A DNA stretch of 64,000 nt from Methylomonas koyamae (lineage in GTDB: Bacteria; Pseudomonadota; Gammaproteobacteria; Methylococcales; Methylomonadaceae). A program made the position numbers and the translations under genes. The notes below the pieces were generated by a model that did not search any database, had not been told where the DNA came from, and saw only the letters and a list, made by a program, of their open reading frames with translations. Positions 53,442 to 62,506 of the stretch are shown piece after piece; within the stretch, counting starts at the first letter, position 1, and each line of letters starts with the position of its first letter. The DNA lies in contig NZ_PPPU01000016.1 of NCBI RefSeq assembly GCF_006483455.1, positions 186,001 to 250,000 of the forward strand, given 5' to 3'.

Positions 53442-53897
53442 TTAGCGCAGCGTCTGGTCTTTGGTGACCGTCGAGCCTGGAGACACAGGCACCGCCGGCG
53501 GCGCAACGATCATGACCGGATTGGCATTGTGCTGGGCCTGCCGCTCCAGCGCTGCGGCCTGTCTTTGCGCAGCCTCGACTTGTTGCTGCTGGGCGATAGC
53601 ACTTTGCTTCAATGCATTGGTCGATTCGGTTTGATTTCTCAACACGGCATCGCGCCGCTCCGCTTCCCGTTTCGCGGCTTTCTTACTGTCATATTCGCTT
53701 TCCAAAGCTTCGCGTTTGGCTTTTGCTGCCGCCTCCAGCTCCGGATCGGCCTGAATATCCAACTGCTCGACTTTCGCCGCGGTTTGGCAGGGTTTCGATT
53801 GATAGACGGTCTTACCATCCTTGCCGACGCATTTGAAAACCTCGGCTTCCGCTTGCTGCCAGGCAATAATCATCGCGATCAGAACAAAATACCTCAT
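53442..53897 (-). CDS. DUF4124 domain exported protein
   Basis: The 151-residue protein has a signal peptide (RYFVLIAMIIAWQQAEA) followed by the DUF4124 pattern VFKCVGKDGKTVYQSKPCQ with two cysteines. A long, charged, helical stretch (AAAKAKREALESEYDSKKAA) and a proline-rich tail follow. The ATG at 53897 has AGG six bases upstream. Function is unknown. It lies 15 bases upstream of hemJ and is probably co-transcribed. Confidence 0.85.
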   Translation of the reverse strand: MRYFVLIAMIIAWQQAEAEVFKCVGKDGKTVYQSKPCQTAAKVEQLDIQADPELEAAAKAKREALESEYDSKKAAKREAERRDAVLRNQTESTNALKQSAIAQQQQVEAAQRQAAALERQAQHNANPVMIVAPPAVPVSPGSTVTKDQTLR

Positions 53898-54003
53898 CAG
53901 GAACCTCACCGATATGTCGTTATACGAATTGATTAAGTTTAGGGCAAAGCGGCTGTCTTTTCCGGACCATGGCGAAAATCTCTCGCCGAGTAAATAGCCG
54001 GCA

Positions 54004-54375
54004 CTAGCTACCTATCTCGTCATCAGTCAATTCGGCCAGCGCGTCTCGGTGCTCGCGCCTGATCAACATCAGATTCCTGGCATAAACAAAAGTGCCCGGC
54101 AATTGCCCCAGAATAATCACCGGATCAACCCGGTGAATACCGTACAGCAAGACGATCACCCCGCCCGACAGACTGAAATACCAAAAACTGACCGGAATAA
54201 TGCTTTTTTGGTGGCGTTCGCTATGAATCCACTGCACGATGAAGCGCATCATGAACAGCGACTGCCCCACCAACCCGATGGTGAGCCAGATAATATCGTT
54301 CGAGTCCATGCTGGACAGATGGTGCTGCCATTTGTCCATCAAATGACTGAAAAAACCGAAAACACCCTGTTCCAT
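54004..54375 (-). CDS. LpxB N-terminal-like (LAB_N) membrane protein
   Basis: The 123-residue protein has three membrane helices with WLTIGLVGQSLFMMRFIVQW, FWYFSLSGGVIVLLYGI and ILGQLPGTFVYARNLMLI. The pattern matches the lipid-A-disaccharide-synthase N-terminal domain found as a separate gene beside GT2 and ArnT-like genes. GAGGA precedes the ATG at 54375. Its exact job in lipid modification is unknown. It ends the three-gene set. Confidence 0.88.
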   Translation of the reverse strand: MEQGVFGFFSHLMDKWQHHLSSMDSNDIIWLTIGLVGQSLFMMRFIVQWIHSERHQKSIIPVSFWYFSLSGGVIVLLYGIHRVDPVIILGQLPGTFVYARNLMLIRREHRDALAELTDDEIGS

Positions 54376-54417
54376 CAAGTCCTCGCTTCCAACTGAGCCG
54401 ATGCGGGATATGCAGAA

Positions 54418-55143
54418 TTAACCACGCGCCACCTCGCTGACTTGCGCCAAACTGTGCCGCCGTTTCAGCCAGACCACACCCAAGATATCGACGATACCCA
54501 CCAAAGCCCGATCCAGCGTCCCGTATTTGGACTGCCCGAAATTGCGCGGCCGGTGGTTGACTTTAACCGAAATCACCCGGCCGCCGGCCATTTGGATCAA
54601 GGCCGGCAAGAAGCGGTGGATATGATCGAAATACGGTAATCCCAAGAATTTGTCGCGCAAAAACAATTTCAAGCCGCAGCCGGTATCCGGGGTTGCATCG
54701 TGCAAAATCGCCTGGCGCACCGCATTGGCGAATTTGGACGAGAATTTGCGCCAACCCGTGTCGTTTCGTTGATGACGAAACCCGGCCAGCATCCATAATT
54801 GCGGATCGTTCTGGGCTTGCCAGGCGGCGACCAGATTTGGAATGTCGGCCGGATCGTTCTGGCCGTCGCCGTCCAGCGTCGCGATCCACGGGTAACGCGC
54901 AGCAAGCACTCCACTGTGCACCGCCCGGCTTTGGCCGCAACTGCGCCGATGCTGCAATACGCGCAATGCCGAATATTTTTGCATGGCCCGCTGCAACTTG
55001 GCCGCGGTATCGTCGGTGCTGCCGTCGTCGACGAATATCATTTCGTAAGCATCCTGACCGCTCAAAGCTTGGTCAATTTCGGCGATCAACGCGTCTACGT
55101 TGTCGGTTTCGTTATGAACGGGAACTACGACGGAAATTTGCAT
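54418..55143 (-). CDS. polyprenyl-phosphate glycosyltransferase (GT2)
   Basis: The 241-residue enzyme is of the dolichyl-phosphate mannose synthase/ArnC type. Motifs are ISVVVPVHNETDNVDALIAE at the start, MIFVDDGSTDDT, LDGDGQNDPADIP and DTGCGLKLFLRD. It has no C-terminal membrane helices, unlike ArnC. It likely makes the undecaprenyl-phosphate sugar donor used by the ArnT-like enzyme encoded just upstream. The family and pathway are known; the sugar is not. Confidence 0.9.
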   Translation of the reverse strand: MQISVVVPVHNETDNVDALIAEIDQALSGQDAYEMIFVDDGSTDDTAAKLQRAMQKYSALRVLQHRRSCGQSRAVHSGVLAARYPWIATLDGDGQNDPADIPNLVAAWQAQNDPQLWMLAGFRHQRNDTGWRKFSSKFANAVRQAILHDATPDTGCGLKLFLRDKFLGLPYFDHIHRFLPALIQMAGGRVISVKVNHRPRNFGQSKYGTLDRALVGIVDILGVVWLKRRHSLAQVSEVARG

Positions 55144-55214
55144 AAACTCGGAAAAAGTAAAAAGTTGCTAATTGTATCAAACGCTTAATGCGAAGCCGGA
55201 TTATTGTCGGCCGG

Positions 55215-56798
55215 TCATAGGGGTTTTAACCGACCAAACTGGTCGGCACGGCGGAAAACCAGCCAATATTCGCGATGCCCCTGCAGATAAAAGGTATCCT
55301 CCGGTTTGTCTTTTTCCAACGAAACCAGATAACCGGCCGGATGGCTGGCCGCCCAGCGCTCGGCGTCGGCAACCGTCGCCAATACCGGCAGCGGCGTGGT
55401 CAGTCTGCCCAGAAAATTCAGCTGCCCCTGGTAATTGCCGACGTAAACGTAAGGCACGCCCTGTTCGTTAAACGTGCGGATCTGCAGCGCAGCCGGACGC
55501 AAGTCATAGGCCAGACCGACATACTGAAAGAAGAAGATAAAACCGGCGAAAACCGCCACCACCACAGCGGCGGACAAGGGTGCCACCGACAAAGTTCGCG
55601 AGCGCCAGACTGCGACGACCAAGCCTACCGCAACTGCCAACACCCAGAGCCCCCAGTCGATTTCGACAGTTTGCACCCAATGCAACTTGGCCAAACCCGG
55701 CACCTGCGGCAGTATCATCAGAAAAATGCCGATCAACGCAAACAAAACCGGGAGCACCGATTCCGCGGCAATAGAACAGGCCAAACGCTTCCGCGACAAC
55801 ACCCTGGCCGTAACCAAAGCAAAAGCCGGCAGCATCGGAATCAGATAATGCAGTTGCTTGCTGGGCAATGCCGAAAACAACACAAAAACCGAAACCAACC
55901 AAATCGCACTGAACTTTAAACCGTTGTCGCCATTAAGCCCCTGACGCAAGCCGGCCCATAAGCGCGGCCAGAACAACCAGGGAAACAATAACAAAGGCAG
56001 AAACTGTAAATACCAGAAAAAAGGCCGAGTATGGATTTTGGTACCCACGGTACGGTCCGCGGTTTGATGCCACAAAATCGCGTCGGCGTACTCCTGCCCG
56101 CCCGCCTGTGCTGCGGGCAAGGCCCAAGCCAAAGCCAACGACGCACCCAACAACACTGCCGCCAGCAATCCCGCCCACCAGGCGGCTCCCAGCGCTTTGG
56201 CGTCGGTGTGCCAGAATCTGACAAACAAGGCCGTGGGCAACAGATGCAGAAAAATCACCGGCCCCTTGGTCAGCAGACCCAACCCGATCGCCAGGCCGAA
56301 ATAGAGCCAGCCCTTGCGCACCCGACCGTTCGCTACGATTAACAGGCCCAGCATGCCCAGCATCACGCAATCGGTCAGCAAGATATCGAACATGGTCGAC
56401 GTGGCAAACAAAGTCCACAGCAATGTACCGGCCAGCACCCAGGGCGCCAGTGCCGCTGCCTCACGTTGCTCAGGCCAAAGAGTTGCGGCCAAGCACCTGA
56501 CCAATAACAAATTACCGAGCGCCGCCAGCGGTCCCACTAAACGCGGCCACCAGTCGTTGACGCCAAACAGCCCCCAACCGAGCTGAATCAGCCAGAACAA
56601 CAGGGGCGGCTTGTGGCTGTAGGTATGCCCGTTCAGATAAGGCACTAAAAAATCGCTGCGTAGCCACATTTCCCAAGCCACACTCAGATAGCGGGTTTCG
56701 TCGATCGGAATCGGCGCGCGAAAAAACACGCTGATGCTCAGCAGAAGCCAGAGCAAAAATATTCCCCAACGGTAAATCGGATCGCTAGATAAATTCAT
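55215..56798 (-). CDS. ArnT-like glycosyltransferase (GT39/PMT)
   Basis: The 527-residue protein has about 11-12 membrane helices and the first periplasmic loop with PIPIDETRYLSVAWEMW, the acidic pair typical of ArnT/PMT enzymes. SHKPPLLFWLIQLGW and LLTKGPVIFLH are also typical. It would transfer a sugar from a polyprenyl carrier to lipid A or another periplasmic acceptor. The ATG at 56798 is chosen; a TTG eight codons upstream is possible. It is followed by the GT2 and LAB_N genes. Confidence 0.9.
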   Translation of the reverse strand: MNLSSDPIYRWGIFLLWLLLSISVFFRAPIPIDETRYLSVAWEMWLRSDFLVPYLNGHTYSHKPPLLFWLIQLGWGLFGVNDWWPRLVGPLAALGNLLLVRCLAATLWPEQREAAALAPWVLAGTLLWTLFATSTMFDILLTDCVMLGMLGLLIVANGRVRKGWLYFGLAIGLGLLTKGPVIFLHLLPTALFVRFWHTDAKALGAAWWAGLLAAVLLGASLALAWALPAAQAGGQEYADAILWHQTADRTVGTKIHTRPFFWYLQFLPLLLFPWLFWPRLWAGLRQGLNGDNGLKFSAIWLVSVFVLFSALPSKQLHYLIPMLPAFALVTARVLSRKRLACSIAAESVLPVLFALIGIFLMILPQVPGLAKLHWVQTVEIDWGLWVLAVAVGLVVAVWRSRTLSVAPLSAAVVVAVFAGFIFFFQYVGLAYDLRPAALQIRTFNEQGVPYVYVGNYQGQLNFLGRLTTPLPVLATVADAERWAASHPAGYLVSLEKDKPEDTFYLQGHREYWLVFRRADQFGRLKPL

Positions 56799-56984
56799 TT
56801 CGAAAATTTGCGGCCGCCGCAACTAACGGCCATGGGAGCCGAAGACCGGACTAAATCCGATGGAAAAGCCAGATTCATGCCAATACTTCGTTAGAGGGAT
56901 TTCGACGCCAGGCGCCCCAATCGAAAACGTACACGACTGCCACTGCGGGTTGATATAAACCACAATGACGGTTCAATTGCACCG

Positions 56985-58028
56985 TTACTGACTCAGCAAT
57001 CGCCAAGAAACCGATTCTCCGGCCCGCAACGGTGTGATCGCCGTTCCTAAATCGGGATCGGCATATACATCCGGCACCTGCCACGCCTGCTTGACCAAGG
57101 TAACCTCACCGCTATTGCGCGGCAATCCGTAGAAATCCGCACCGAAATCGCTGGCAAAGCCCTCCAACTTTTCCAGAGCGCCGGCCGATTCGAAGGCTTC
57201 CGCATACAATTCCAACGCCGCATGCGCACTGAAACAGCCGGCGCAACCGCAGTGGCTTTCTTTCAATGCGGTAAGATGAGGCGCGCTGTCGGTACCGAGA
57301 AAAAACTTGGGGTTGCCGCTGGTTGCCGCCTGCAATAAAGCCTGCCGATGATGCTCGCGTTTCAGAATCGGCAAACAGTAAAAATGCGGCCGAATTCCGC
57401 CCGCCAACAAGGCATTACGGTTGTAAAGCAAATGCTGCGGCGTGATGGTTGCACCGACATTGGCCGGCGCCGATTGGACAAATTCCACCGCCTCCTGCGT
57501 AGTCACGTGTTCGACAACAATCCGTAGCCGCGGAAAACGACGGATAATTGGACTGAGCTTGGTTTCGAGAAAGATTTTTTCGCGATCGAAAATGTCGTAT
57601 TCGGCGTCGGTAACCTCGCCGTGAACCAGCAATGGCACCCCATATTTTTCCATCGCTTCAAACAAGGGGTAAGCCGCAACGATATCGGCGACGCCGGCGT
57701 CGGAATTGGTCGTCGCACCGGCCGGATACAGCTTGAAGGCATAAACGTGTTCGCAGTCGGCGACGTTTTTTATTTGTTCCGGCGTTGTGTTCCCGGTCAG
57801 ATACAGCGTCATCAATGGCTGAAACTCAGAGCCTTCAGGCAGCGCATTCAAAATCTCCTGCCGATAAGCCAACGCCTGCTCCACCTTAGTAACCGGCGGC
57901 TTCAGATTGGGCATGATGATCGCCCTGGCAAATTGCCTGGCGCTATGACCAATGACCGAGCGCAACATACTTCCGTTTCTGACGTGCAAATGCCAGTCGT
58001 CGGGCTGGCGGATGGTCAATTTGTCCAT
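56985..58028 (-). CDS. pyrC: dihydroorotase
   Basis: PyrC closes carbamoyl-aspartate to dihydroorotate in pyrimidine synthesis. The 347-residue type II enzyme has the metal ligands in PDDWHLHVRNG, the carbamylated lysine region FKLYPAGATTNS, PLLVHGEVTD, VVEHVTTQEAVEF and FLGTDSAPH. Length matches E. coli PyrC. It is divergent from the FmdB gene. Confidence 0.96.
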   Translation of the reverse strand: MDKLTIRQPDDWHLHVRNGSMLRSVIGHSARQFARAIIMPNLKPPVTKVEQALAYRQEILNALPEGSEFQPLMTLYLTGNTTPEQIKNVADCEHVYAFKLYPAGATTNSDAGVADIVAAYPLFEAMEKYGVPLLVHGEVTDAEYDIFDREKIFLETKLSPIIRRFPRLRIVVEHVTTQEAVEFVQSAPANVGATITPQHLLYNRNALLAGGIRPHFYCLPILKREHHRQALLQAATSGNPKFFLGTDSAPHLTALKESHCGCAGCFSAHAALELYAEAFESAGALEKLEGFASDFGADFYGLPRNSGEVTLVKQAWQVPDVYADPDLGTAITPLRAGESVSWRLLSQ

Positions 58029-58141
58029 ATTCTCCGGGCGTTTTCATTTAAAATGGCGCGATATTCTAGCATTAAGGGCCTTGAAAATTTAAAACCTGGC
58101 CTTAGTAAGCGGTTTTTAGAGACTTTTAACTGGAGAAGCAG

Positions 58142-58414
58142 ATGCCTATTTACGAATACCAATGTAACGCTTGCGGGTACGAACACGAGGCCCTGCAAAA
58201 ACTGGGCGCCGAACCCCTGGTGATTTGCCCCGCCTGTAATGAACCCGAATTGAAAAAGAAAATCTCCGCGGCCGGCTTCAGACTGAAAGGCGGCGGCTGG
58301 TACGAAACCGATTTCAAAAGCGGCAACAAGAAAAACGTCGCCGGCGAAAGCAAGACTCCGGAAAAATCCGGCGGTAACAGCGGCGGTTGCGGCGGCAGTT
58401 GCGCTTGCCATTAA
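58142..58414 (+). CDS. FmdB-family zinc ribbon protein
   Basis: The 90-residue protein starts MPIYEYQCNACGYEHEALQK and has a second CxxC in LVICPACNEPELKKKISAAGF. The C-terminal tail is rich in glycine and cysteine (SGGCGGSCACH). These small zinc proteins often precede aspS, as here (63-base gap), and may be regulators, but no function is proven. Confidence 0.92.
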   Translation: MPIYEYQCNACGYEHEALQKLGAEPLVICPACNEPELKKKISAAGFRLKGGGWYETDFKSGNKKNVAGESKTPEKSGGNSGGCGGSCACH

Positions 58415-58477
58415 ACTTGCCTGAAACCCTATAAATTCGTACCATCGCCAGCTTTTTGAAATATTCCGAGAGACATT

Positions 58478-60268
58478 ATGCGTAGCCACAAGTGTGGAGA
58501 ACTGAACACCCAGCATCTGGGACAAACCGTGGCCCTGTGCGGCTGGGTGCACCGCCGCCGCGACCATGGCGGCGTGATTTTTATCGACTTGCGCGACCGC
58601 GCCGGCCTGGTACAAGTGGTGTTCGATCCCGACGCGGCCGAGAGTTTCGCCATTGCCGAGCATGTGCGCAGCGAATACGTGCTGCGCATCGAGGGCATCG
58701 TCCGCGACCGGCCTGAAGGCACGCATAATCCGAACATGTCCACCGGCCAGATCGAAGTGCTGGGCAAACACATCGAAGTCTTAAACGAAGCCGAGACCCC
58801 GCCGTTCCCGTTGGAAAGCGAGATCGAAGTCAACGAAGAAACCCGCTTGCGCTTCCGTTACATCGACTTACGCCGCACAGCGATGCAGCAAAAAATGAAG
58901 GTGCGCCGCGACGTCACCCGCAACCTGCGCCAGTATCTGGACGATCACGAGTTTTTCGAAATCGAAACACCGTATTTAACTAAAGCCACGCCGGAAGGCG
59001 CCCGCGACTACATCGTCCCCAGCCGCACCCACCAAAATTCGTTCTTTGCCTTGCCGCAATCGCCCCAGCTCTACAAACAGTTGCTGATGATCGCCGGCAT
59101 GGACCGTTACTACCAAGTAGTGCGTTGCTTCCGCGACGAAGACTTGCGCGCCGACCGCCAGCCGGAATTTACCCAGCTCGATATCGAAACCTCGTTCATG
59201 AACGAGCAGGAAATCATGGCGGTGATGGAAGAAATGATCCGCCGCCTGTTCAAGGACATCATCGACGTCGATTTGGGCGACCAATTCCCAGTCATGAGCT
59301 ATGCAGAAGCGATGCGCCGTTTCGGTTCCGACCGCCCCGACCTGCGGATTCCGCTGGAGCTGGTGGACATCGCCGAAGAAATGAAAGACGTGGATTTCAA
59401 AGTCTTTTCCGGCCCGGCCAACGATCCGAACGGCCGCGTTGTAGCGATGAAACTGCCGGAAGGCGGCGACTTGAGCCGTAGCGTGATCGACGAGCTGACC
59501 AAATTCGTCGGCATCTATGGTGCCAAAGGCCTGGCGTACATCAAGGTCAACGATTTGGCCGCCGGCGTGGACGGCTTGCAATCGCCGATCGTCAAATTTG
59601 CGCCGGCCGAAGTTTGGGCCAAGGTCATGGCAAAAGTCGGCGCCCAAAACGGCGATTTGATTTTCTTCGGTGCCGACAAAGCCGGTATCGTTAACGAAGC
59701 CATGGGTGCCCTGCGCGTGAAACTGGGCCTGGACCGCAACCTGCTGACCGGGCCGTGGAAACCATTGTGGGTCGTCGATTTCCCGATGTTCGCCTGGGAC
59801 GAAAAAGCCCAGCGCTACACTGCGATTCACCATCCGTTTACCGCGCCAAGCTGTTCGATCGAGGAACTGGTCGCTAATCCGGGAACCGCGTTGTCACGGG
59901 CTTACGATTTGGTATTGAATGGCACCGAAGTCGGCGGCGGTTCGATCCGGATCAACCGCACCGCGATGCAGCAAACCGTGTTCGATATTCTCGGTATTGG
60001 TCACGAAGAGGCCCGCGAGAAATTCGGCTTCCTACTGGATGCCCTGAAATACGGTGCGCCGCCGCACGGCGGTATTGCTTTCGGCTTGGACCGTCTGGTG
60101 ATGCTGATGACCGGCGCCGGCTCTATCCGCGACGTGATTGCGTTCCCGAAAACCCAAACCGCGGCCTGCCCGTTATTCAATGCCCCGGCAGTGGTCAGTG
60201 AAGAACAGCTCAAGGAGCTGGGCATCCGCCTGCGCAAACCGGCCGGCAAAGAAGAGAAACCAGACTAA
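58478..60268 (+). CDS. aspS: aspartyl-tRNA synthetase
   Basis: AspS charges tRNA-Asp, and in the non-discriminating form also tRNA-Asn. The 596-residue bacterial-type enzyme has the OB anticodon domain ([20 protein letters not shown]), class II motifs ([41 protein letters not shown]) and the GAD insertion near residues 280-420. Length is normal. Confidence 0.98.
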   Translation: MRSHKCGELNTQHLGQTVALCGWVHRRRDHGGVIFIDLRDRAGLVQVVFDPDAAESFAIAEHVRSEYVLRIEGIVRDRPEGTHNPNMSTGQIEVLGKHIEVLNEAETPPFPLESEIEVNEETRLRFRYIDLRRTAMQQKMKVRRDVTRNLRQYLDDHEFFEIETPYLTKATPEGARDYIVPSRTHQNSFFALPQSPQLYKQLLMIAGMDRYYQVVRCFRDEDLRADRQPEFTQLDIETSFMNEQEIMAVMEEMIRRLFKDIIDVDLGDQFPVMSYAEAMRRFGSDRPDLRIPLELVDIAEEMKDVDFKVFSGPANDPNGRVVAMKLPEGGDLSRSVIDELTKFVGIYGAKGLAYIKVNDLAAGVDGLQSPIVKFAPAEVWAKVMAKVGAQNGDLIFFGADKAGIVNEAMGALRVKLGLDRNLLTGPWKPLWVVDFPMFAWDEKAQRYTAIHHPFTAPSCSIEELVANPGTALSRAYDLVLNGTEVGGGSIRINRTAMQQTVFDILGIGHEEAREKFGFLLDALKYGAPPHGGIAFGLDRLVMLMTGAGSIRDVIAFPKTQTAACPLFNAPAVVSEEQLKELGIRLRKPAGKEEKPD

Positions 60269-60284
60269 TCTGCGGCCAAACAGC

Positions 60285-60316
60285 AGCAGGCGAACCGCTA
60301 GGACGGTCCGCCTGCT
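60285..60316 (+). terminator. hairpin after aspS
   Basis: AGCAGGCG and CGCCTGCT, extended inward by ACCG/CGGT, form a strong stem 17 bases after the aspS stop. No T-run follows, so it may terminate with help from Rho or only stabilise the 3' end. Confidence 0.5.
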
Positions 60317-60414
60317 CTCCGCATCGCAGCAAACCCACAAGCAGTCAAAAATTGCCTTGACATAAATCAAAAAATACGGCAACACAATTATTGACTTTTT
60401 CCACAGGATTGATA

Positions 60415-60468
60415 AGTTAATCACGTTATTTTTGTTAAATAACAGATCCGAGTCGCGGATCTTTAACT
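60415..60468 (+). promoter_or_regulatory. branched RNA leader candidate upstream of a small gene
   Basis: AGTTAA (60415-60420) pairs with TTAACT (60463-60468) and encloses two perfect hairpins: GTTATTT/AAATAAC (60425-60443, five-base loop) and GATCCG/CGGATC (60445-60461, five-base loop). Together they would form a three-way junction 47 bases before the next start codon. A TTGACT at 60391 could be the -35 box. No known riboswitch class was recognised. Confidence 0.5.
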
Positions 60469-60515
60469 GACACAGGGATTCGCGTCCCCGGCTCCCGATT
60501 GCGGAGGAGGTTGGT

Positions 60516-60782
60516 ATGAACAAAATAACCCCCCATCTTATTCGCGATTTAAACGCCACACTTCCGGAAGGCACCGAATGCTATTTGTGCTCGGCCGTCA
60601 GACAAGCGCTCAGCAAATACCGTAGAGGGCGCGAACCGGCGACTTATCTGGCTAAAGAACAGGCGGTTCCGATGCTTTCGACCCGACTGGGCCGCGGCTT
60701 GAAACGCTTTTTCGTTAAGGACGTACAAGCGGCGCTCGACAGCATGGACAACCCCAAAAACCGTCTGAGCTGGCCTTTCTAA
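60516..60782 (+). CDS. small conserved-looking protein, unknown
   Basis: The 88-residue basic protein starts behind a very strong ribosome site (GGAGGAGG, 60503-60510). It has no membrane helix. It contains CYLCSAVRQALSKYRRG and a leucine-rich C-terminal half (MLSTRLGRGLKRFFVKDVQA). The CxxC may bind metal or form a disulphide. I recognise no family. It has its own leader structure and terminator, so it is a single-gene unit. Confidence 0.65.
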   Translation: MNKITPHLIRDLNATLPEGTECYLCSAVRQALSKYRRGREPATYLAKEQAVPMLSTRLGRGLKRFFVKDVQAALDSMDNPKNRLSWPF

Positions 60783-60835
60783 ACAGCCGCATGGCTATGC
60801 CTATCTTATACTGATCCCGGAACCCATGCAGAATC

Positions 60836-60863
60836 CCCCCTTCAGCCGAAGGGGGCGTTTTTT
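60836..60863 (+). terminator. rho-independent terminator
   Basis: CCCCCTTC and GAAGGGGG pair around AGCC, then a run of six Ts. It ends the small-gene transcript before the convergent epmA. Confidence 0.88.
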
Positions 60864-60883
60864 CCGGCGACAATCGCCCAACG

Positions 60884-61864
60884 TCAGGCATTCGCCAACG
60901 GAAAAGCCAACACCTCGGCAATCGATTCGCTACCGGTGACTAACATCAACAACCGATCCAAACCGATCGCCACCCCGCTACAGTCCGGCAAGCCGGAGAC
61001 TAACGCGTCCAGCAGATAACGGTCTTTGGTAACCGCAGGCAGGCCGTTTTGCTCGCGGTAAGCGATTTCGCGGTTGAACCGCTGTTCCTGCTCGTCTGGA
61101 TCGGCCAACTCGAAAAATCCGTTACCCAATTCGACACCATTGACAAAAATCTCAAAACGCTCGCAAACCCGCGGATCGTCGACACTGTGCCTGGCCAGCG
61201 AAGACTGTATCGCCGGATAGCCGTAAACCAAATACAGAGTGCTGGCTACCATCGCCGCCTGCACCCGGTGGCTGAAAATAAAATCCAACCACAATGCGTG
61301 GTCGTCGCCACACAAGCTAATGGCGTCTTGTAGGCCGTGCTCCGCAGCATAGGCAGCGTAAGTCTCGCGCTGGAACACCAACGGGTCCAGGCCCACGCTG
61401 CCAAGGAACAGTTGCCGGTAGGAGATTTGCACCACAGGCATCGGCAAGCCGTCCACTAAGACTAAAGACCGCACCAACTCGGCCGCCTCGGCCATGAGTC
61501 GTTGCAGATCGAAACCGACTCTGTACCACTCCAGAATCGTGAACTCCGGATTGTGAAAGCGTCCGGCCTCACCGTTGCGGAAGGCCTTGCAAATCTGGTA
61601 GATGCTGCCGCTGCCGGCCGCCAACAGCCGCTTCATCGCAAATTCCGGCGAGGTTTGCAAAAACAGGGTTTGCCGCGTCGGCGGCGCTAGGTAATCGCTG
61701 CTGAAAAAATCCAACTGCGGATCGGTACCGGTGGTCCGGCATAACAACGGGGTTTCGACTTCCAGAACCTGACGCTGATCGAAAAAGCGCCTGATTGCGG
61801 CGAGCATTTGCGCGCGGCGGCGCAAATGCCCGATAGTGCAAACAGGCCGCCAGGCAGCAGCCAC
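60884..61864 (-). CDS. epmA: EF-P--(R)-beta-lysine ligase EpmA
   Basis: EpmA attaches (R)-beta-lysine to EF-P. The 326-residue class II lysyl-tRNA-synthetase-like enzyme lacks the anticodon domain. Motifs: MLAAIRRFFDQRQVLEVETP, ICKAFRNGEAGRFHNPEFT and AIGLDRLLMLVTG. The GTG at 61864 shares a base with the efp stop (TAGTG), and the first 20 residues (AAAWRPVCTIGHLRRRAQ) align with E. coli EpmA, so the longer upstream frame is not used. It is coupled to efp. Confidence 0.94.
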   Translation of the reverse strand: MAAAWRPVCTIGHLRRRAQMLAAIRRFFDQRQVLEVETPLLCRTTGTDPQLDFFSSDYLAPPTRQTLFLQTSPEFAMKRLLAAGSGSIYQICKAFRNGEAGRFHNPEFTILEWYRVGFDLQRLMAEAAELVRSLVLVDGLPMPVVQISYRQLFLGSVGLDPLVFQRETYAAYAAEHGLQDAISLCGDDHALWLDFIFSHRVQAAMVASTLYLVYGYPAIQSSLARHSVDDPRVCERFEIFVNGVELGNGFFELADPDEQEQRFNREIAYREQNGLPAVTKDRYLLDALVSGLPDCSGVAIGLDRLLMLVTGSESIAEVLAFPLANA

Positions 61865-62433
61865 TATTCTTTGACGCGGGAGACGTACTCGCCGGTACGG
61901 GTATCGACTTTGATCACTTCTCCGGTTTGTACGAACAGCGGCACCCGCACCACAGCGCCGGTTTCCAATGTTGCCGGCTTGCCGCCGCCGCCGGAAGTAT
62001 CGCCCTTCAAACCGGGATCGGTTTCGGTGATCGCCAATTCGACGAAATTGGGCGGCGTCACCGATAGCGGCGAATCGTTCCACAAAGTCATCGTGCAGAT
62101 ATCCTGTTCTTTCAGCCATTTAATGGCTTCAGACACGGCGTTTTTATCGGCTTGGTATTGCTCGAAGGTGTCCGGCACCATGAAATGCCAGAATTCGCCG
62201 TCGCTATACAGATATTGCATTTCCTTATCGACGACGTCGGCACCTTCCACGGTATCGCCGGATTTGAAAGTGCGCTCGATTACCCGGCCGGTTTTCAGAT
62301 TGCGGATCCTGACCCGGTTGAAGGCTTGGCCTTTGCCGGGCTTAACGAACTCGTTCTCGATAATCGCGCAAGGGTCGTTATCCAGCATGATCTTCAAACC
62401 GCCCTTGAACTCGTTGGTGCTAAAAGTCGCCAT
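61864..62433 (-). CDS. efp: elongation factor P
   Basis: EF-P rescues ribosomes stalled at polyproline. The 189-residue protein has the KOW-like N-domain and the modification loop [11 protein letters not shown], with the lysine expected to receive beta-lysine. The signature [21 protein letters not shown]-type stretch and [13 protein letters not shown] ending are typical. The ATG at 62433 follows GAGG. Its two modification enzymes flank it. Confidence 0.97.
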   Translation of the reverse strand: MATFSTNEFKGGLKIMLDNDPCAIIENEFVKPGKGQAFNRVRIRNLKTGRVIERTFKSGDTVEGADVVDKEMQYLYSDGEFWHFMVPDTFEQYQADKNAVSEAIKWLKEQDICTMTLWNDSPLSVTPPNFVELAITETDPGLKGDTSGGGGKPATLETGAVVRVPLFVQTGEVIKVDTRTGEYVSRVKE

Positions 62434-62465
62434 TTTTTCCTCGTGAAACAAACAATAAGCGGACG

Positions 62466-62473
62466 ATTATAAT
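62466..62473. promoter_or_regulatory. ATTATAAT, shared -10 element of divergent efp and epmB
   Basis: The palindromic ATTATAAT gives TATAAT on both strands, midway in the 73-base gap between divergent start codons. -35 boxes are weak on both sides. Confidence 0.4.
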
Positions 62474-62506
62474 GGATAAGATTTTTATTCGGAAACCGGA
62501 GCAACT

